Source of the DNA: a bacterium UBP9_UBA1432
Lineage (GTDB): Bacteria > Vulcanimicrobiota > Xenobia > Xenobiales > Xenobiaceae
Direction: 5' to 3'
Assembly: GCA_002329445.1 (NCBI GenBank)
Contig: DCTU01000375.1
Span: 1-8,406 of the forward strand
DNA length: 8,406 bases
Part shown: positions 7,253-8,406 of the stretch, piece by piece
How the letters are laid out: every line of letters starts with the position of its first letter
Position numbering within the stretch: position 1 is the stretch's first letter
Notes under the pieces: generated by a model
The model's input: the letters and a program-made list of their open reading frames with translations, nothing else
The model's database searches: none
What the model was told of the DNA's origin: nothing
Position numbers and translations under genes: made by a program

Positions 7253-7993
7253 CTAGACGCCTTCCAGGACCAGGGCCGGTCGGGAGGAGGCGGCTGGGAC
7301 GTACTGGCCCCTCTGCAGGTCGTGAAGCATCACTCCGCGGTCCATCACCAGCACCCTCTTCTGCATGACGTCCACCATCTGCTGGTTGTGGGTGGCCACC
7401 AGCACCGTGGTGCCGCGGGCGTTCACCTTCGAGAGGATCTGCATGATGTCCCAGGAGGAGTCCGGATCCAGGTTCCCCGTGGGCTCGTCGGCCAGGAGGA
7501 TGAGGGGATCGTTGATCAGGGCCCGGGCGATGGCCACCCGTTGCTGTTCGCCCCCCGAGAGCTCGCCGGGAAGGCGCCCGGCCTTCTCTCGCATGTTCAC
7601 CAGGGTCAGGGCCTTGGTCACCTTGCGCGGGATGTCGGCGCGGGAGGCGCCCGTGACCTCCAGGGCGTAGGCCACGTTCTCGAAGGCGGTCTTGTGGCTC
7701 AACAGGCGGAAGTCCTGGAAGATGACCCCGATCCGGCGGCGCAGCAGGGGGATCTGGGAACGCTTCATGTCGGTGATCTCCTGCCCGTCCACGAAGACCG
7801 CGCCGGTCGTGGGATCGTGCTCGCGGTAGATCAGCTTCATCAGGCTGGACTTGCCGGAGCCGGTGTGCCCCACCAGGAAGAGGAACTCGCCCTTGCCGAC
7901 CACCAGATCGATGTCCTGCAAGGCCCGAACCCCATTGGGGTAGACCAGGCTGAGGTGGTGCATCTCGATGATCGGGTCGTCGGTTTCCAGCAA
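7253..7993 (-). CDS. ftsE: Cell division ATP-binding protein FtsE
   Basis: The cytoplasmic ATPase of FtsEX; it dimerises with FtsX and powers activation of the periplasmic hydrolase at the septum. The 246-residue product has all ABC ATPase motifs: Walker A GHTGSGKSS (42-50), Q-loop Gln93 in IFQDFRLL, signature LSGGEQQ (145-151), Walker B LILLADEPTGNLD (164-176) with Glu170, and His202 of the switch. YPNGVRAL near the N-terminus and the region around FRLL are typical of FtsE, and ftsX follows immediately, which separates it from LolD/MacB-type ATPases. The start is a TTG at 7993 with GGAGG 7 nt upstream; this adds about seven residues relative to E. coli FtsE. An ATG at codon 11 would remove part of the first strand. 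The roughly 25 residues after about 222 form a short tail of unknown role. This is the first gene after the promoter at 8078-8107. Confidence 0.98.
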   Translation of the reverse strand: MLETDDPIIEMHHLSLVYPNGVRALQDIDLVVGKGEFLFLVGHTGSGKSSLMKLIYREHDPTTGAVFVDGQEITDMKRSQIPLLRRRIGVIFQDFRLLSHKTAFENVAYALEVTGASRADIPRKVTKALTLVNMREKAGRLPGELSGGEQQRVAIARALINDPLILLADEPTGNLDPDSSWDIMQILSKVNARGTTVLVATHNQQMVDVMQKRVLVMDRGVMLHDLQRGQYVPAASSRPALVLEGV

Positions 7994-8000
7994 CAGATCG

Positions 8001-8005
8001 CCTCC
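8001..8005 (-). promoter_or_regulatory. Shine-Dalgarno site for the TTG start of ftsE
   Basis: On the coding strand GGAGG lies 7 nt before the TTG at 7993-7991. The strong match and ideal spacing decide for this non-ATG start. Confidence 0.8.
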
Positions 8006-8077
8006 GAATCACAGGGACAGGGGTCGCTCGGGCAGGGGATCGCCGGAACAGGGTACAGCGGCTCCCGGGTCGCGGGG

Positions 8078-8107
8078 ATTATATCACGCCCTCGAAAAAG
8101 GTGTAAA
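8078..8107 (-). promoter_or_regulatory. Sigma-70-type promoter driving the ftsEX-envC-ctp-uvrC-dus operon
   Basis: On the minus strand there is TTTACA (8107-8102) as -35, an 18-nt spacer, and TATAAT (8083-8078) as -10. The -10 box is a perfect consensus and is preceded by TG plus one base, making an extended -10 motif (TGATATAAT). The -35 differs from TTGACA at one position. This AT-rich block stands out in very GC-rich DNA. The predicted transcription start is near 8071, giving a leader of about 75-80 nt before the ftsE TTG. Confidence 0.78.
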
Positions 8108-8177
8108 GGCGGGATTTCCCCGCGTCTCCTGGCCCCGGCCGCTCACCCCCCAGCCGCCCCCGCCCCCCGCATCTCGA

Positions 8178-8224
8178 GTTTCCGCCATGAATTGGTGGCA
8201 TTTCCGCAAATTCATGGAGGAAAC
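8178..8224. repeat. Imperfect inverted repeat, 16-bp arms
   Basis: The left arm 8178-8193 (GTTTCCGCCATGAATT) and right arm 8209-8224 (AATTCATGGAGGAAAC) are inverted copies with one mismatch (8184 against 8218), separated by a 15-nt loop. The loop contains a second TTTCCGC (8201-8207), repeating the start of the left arm. It lies about 45-90 nt after the stop of the glycine-zipper gene and about 70 nt upstream of the -35 box. No T-run follows on either strand, so it is not a standard intrinsic terminator. It could be an operator, an RNA 3'-end stem or a Rho-dependent processing signal; the sequence does not decide. Confidence 0.65.
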
Positions 8225-8268
8225 CCGCCATCACCAGCCTCCGGCCAGCCCCGGACGCGGGTCGGGAT

Positions 8269-8406
8269 TCAGCCTTGAGGCGACTTTGGCCCGGCGTCGG
8301 CCGTCAGGGCCAGCCCGGCCTTGGCGCCCAGGCTCGAGCCCAGTCGATGCCCGACCACCGAACCCACGACCAGGCCCACGGCGCCGCCCACCGGGCCGGC
8401 AGCCTG
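8269..8406 (-). CDS. Glycine-zipper protein, C-terminal 45 residues only
   Basis: An open frame enters from the right edge and stops at TGA (8271-8269). The 45 visible residues contain glycine at every fourth position seven times in a row (visible residues 7, 11, 15, 19, 23, 27 and 31), with small or hydrophobic residues between them. This is a textbook glycine zipper (GxxxG repeats), which packs membrane helices tightly. Known families with this pattern include 17-kDa-antigen/SlyB-type outer-membrane lipoproteins and other small membrane proteins. A helix break or charged turn (HR, then AK) falls inside the repeat. The last 10 or so residues are polar (DAGPKSPQG) and probably a soluble tail. 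The N-terminus, including any signal peptide or lipobox, is outside the window, so neither location nor family is settled. It runs in the same direction as ftsE, 275 nt upstream, with its own separate promoter implied. Confidence 0.7.
   Translation of the reverse strand, partial: QAAGPVGGAVGLVVGSVVGHRLGSSLGAKAGLALTADAGPKSPQG

Larger units (their letters stand above)
7994..8268. other. Intergenic region upstream of ftsE (promoter, leader, inverted repeat)
   Basis: A 275-nt stretch without a convincing gene on either strand. Going toward ftsE it holds an imperfect inverted repeat (8178-8224), a C-rich stretch, a promoter (8078-8107) and a leader of about 75 nt that contains four scattered CAGGG units on the plus strand. 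No hairpin followed by a T-run was found for the upstream gene. A plus-strand reading frame crosses the region but lacks any family resemblance. Confidence 0.8.

Noticed and set aside
8194..8212. Sigma-54 promoter (TGGCA ... GC) in the loop of the inverted repeat
   Set aside because: The spacing between the GG and GC elements is 7 nt instead of 10, so the -24/-12 pattern does not fit.
8178..8224. Intrinsic terminator for the glycine-zipper gene
   Set aside because: The stem is good but no T-run follows on either strand, and the arms are AT-rich rather than GC-rich.
6272..8278. 668-codon open frame on the plus strand spanning ftsX, ftsE and the intergenic region
   Set aside because: Antisense to two clear FtsEX genes; the Gln/His/Asp/Gly-rich product matches nothing, and its intergenic part gives no better support.

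Overview
The window is a compact, GC-rich bacterial segment in which every recognisable gene lies on the minus strand, so it reads from high to low coordinates. The order is: glycine-zipper protein (3' end only), ftsE, ftsX, an EnvC-like LytM/M23 murein hydrolase, two tandem S41 C-terminal processing proteases, uvrC, and the first 24 codons of a tRNA-dihydrouridine synthase. The host cannot be named from this. FtsEX with an EnvC-type partner, exported proteases and a glycine-zipper protein fit a high-GC, probably diderm bacterium, such as a deltaproteobacterial-type lineage or an uncultured phylum. That placement is inference.

Layout. 8269-8406 is the C-terminus of a protein carrying a very regular glycine zipper. 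7994-8268 is the only sizeable non-coding stretch. It holds an imperfect 16-bp inverted repeat, a near-consensus sigma-70-type promoter with an extended -10 box, and a roughly 75-nt leader ending in a strong Shine-Dalgarno sequence for ftsE, which starts with TTG. From there to the left edge the genes are packed as one apparent operon. The ftsE-ftsX gap is 3 nt, ftsX and envC overlap by 4 nt (GTGA), and the next gaps are 46, 68 and 6 nt. The uvrC stop shares one base with the start of the dus gene. No hairpin followed by a T-run, the usual intrinsic terminator, was seen on the coding strand.

How the genes fit together. FtsE (ATPase) and FtsX (membrane subunit) form the division-site ABC complex that works a coiled-coil periplasmic partner by ATP-driven conformational change. 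The partner is encoded next and is EnvC-like in architecture, but it keeps all the metal-binding and catalytic residues of an active LytM endopeptidase. E. coli EnvC has lost these and only activates amidases. The two exported serine proteases that follow are paralogues with intact Ser-Lys dyads. One looks soluble or periplasmic and the other membrane-anchored. Since Prc/CtpA proteases are known in other bacteria to degrade murein hydrolases, an attractive reading is a single transcription unit encoding a cell-wall hydrolase, its switch and its proteolytic control. uvrC (nucleotide excision repair) and dus (tRNA modification) look like housekeeping genes carried on the same transcript.

Most of this is ordinary core-genome content. 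The points worth a second look are the catalytically complete EnvC homologue, the tandem protease pair with its unexplained C-terminal extension, the glycine zipper, and the inverted repeat upstream of the promoter.
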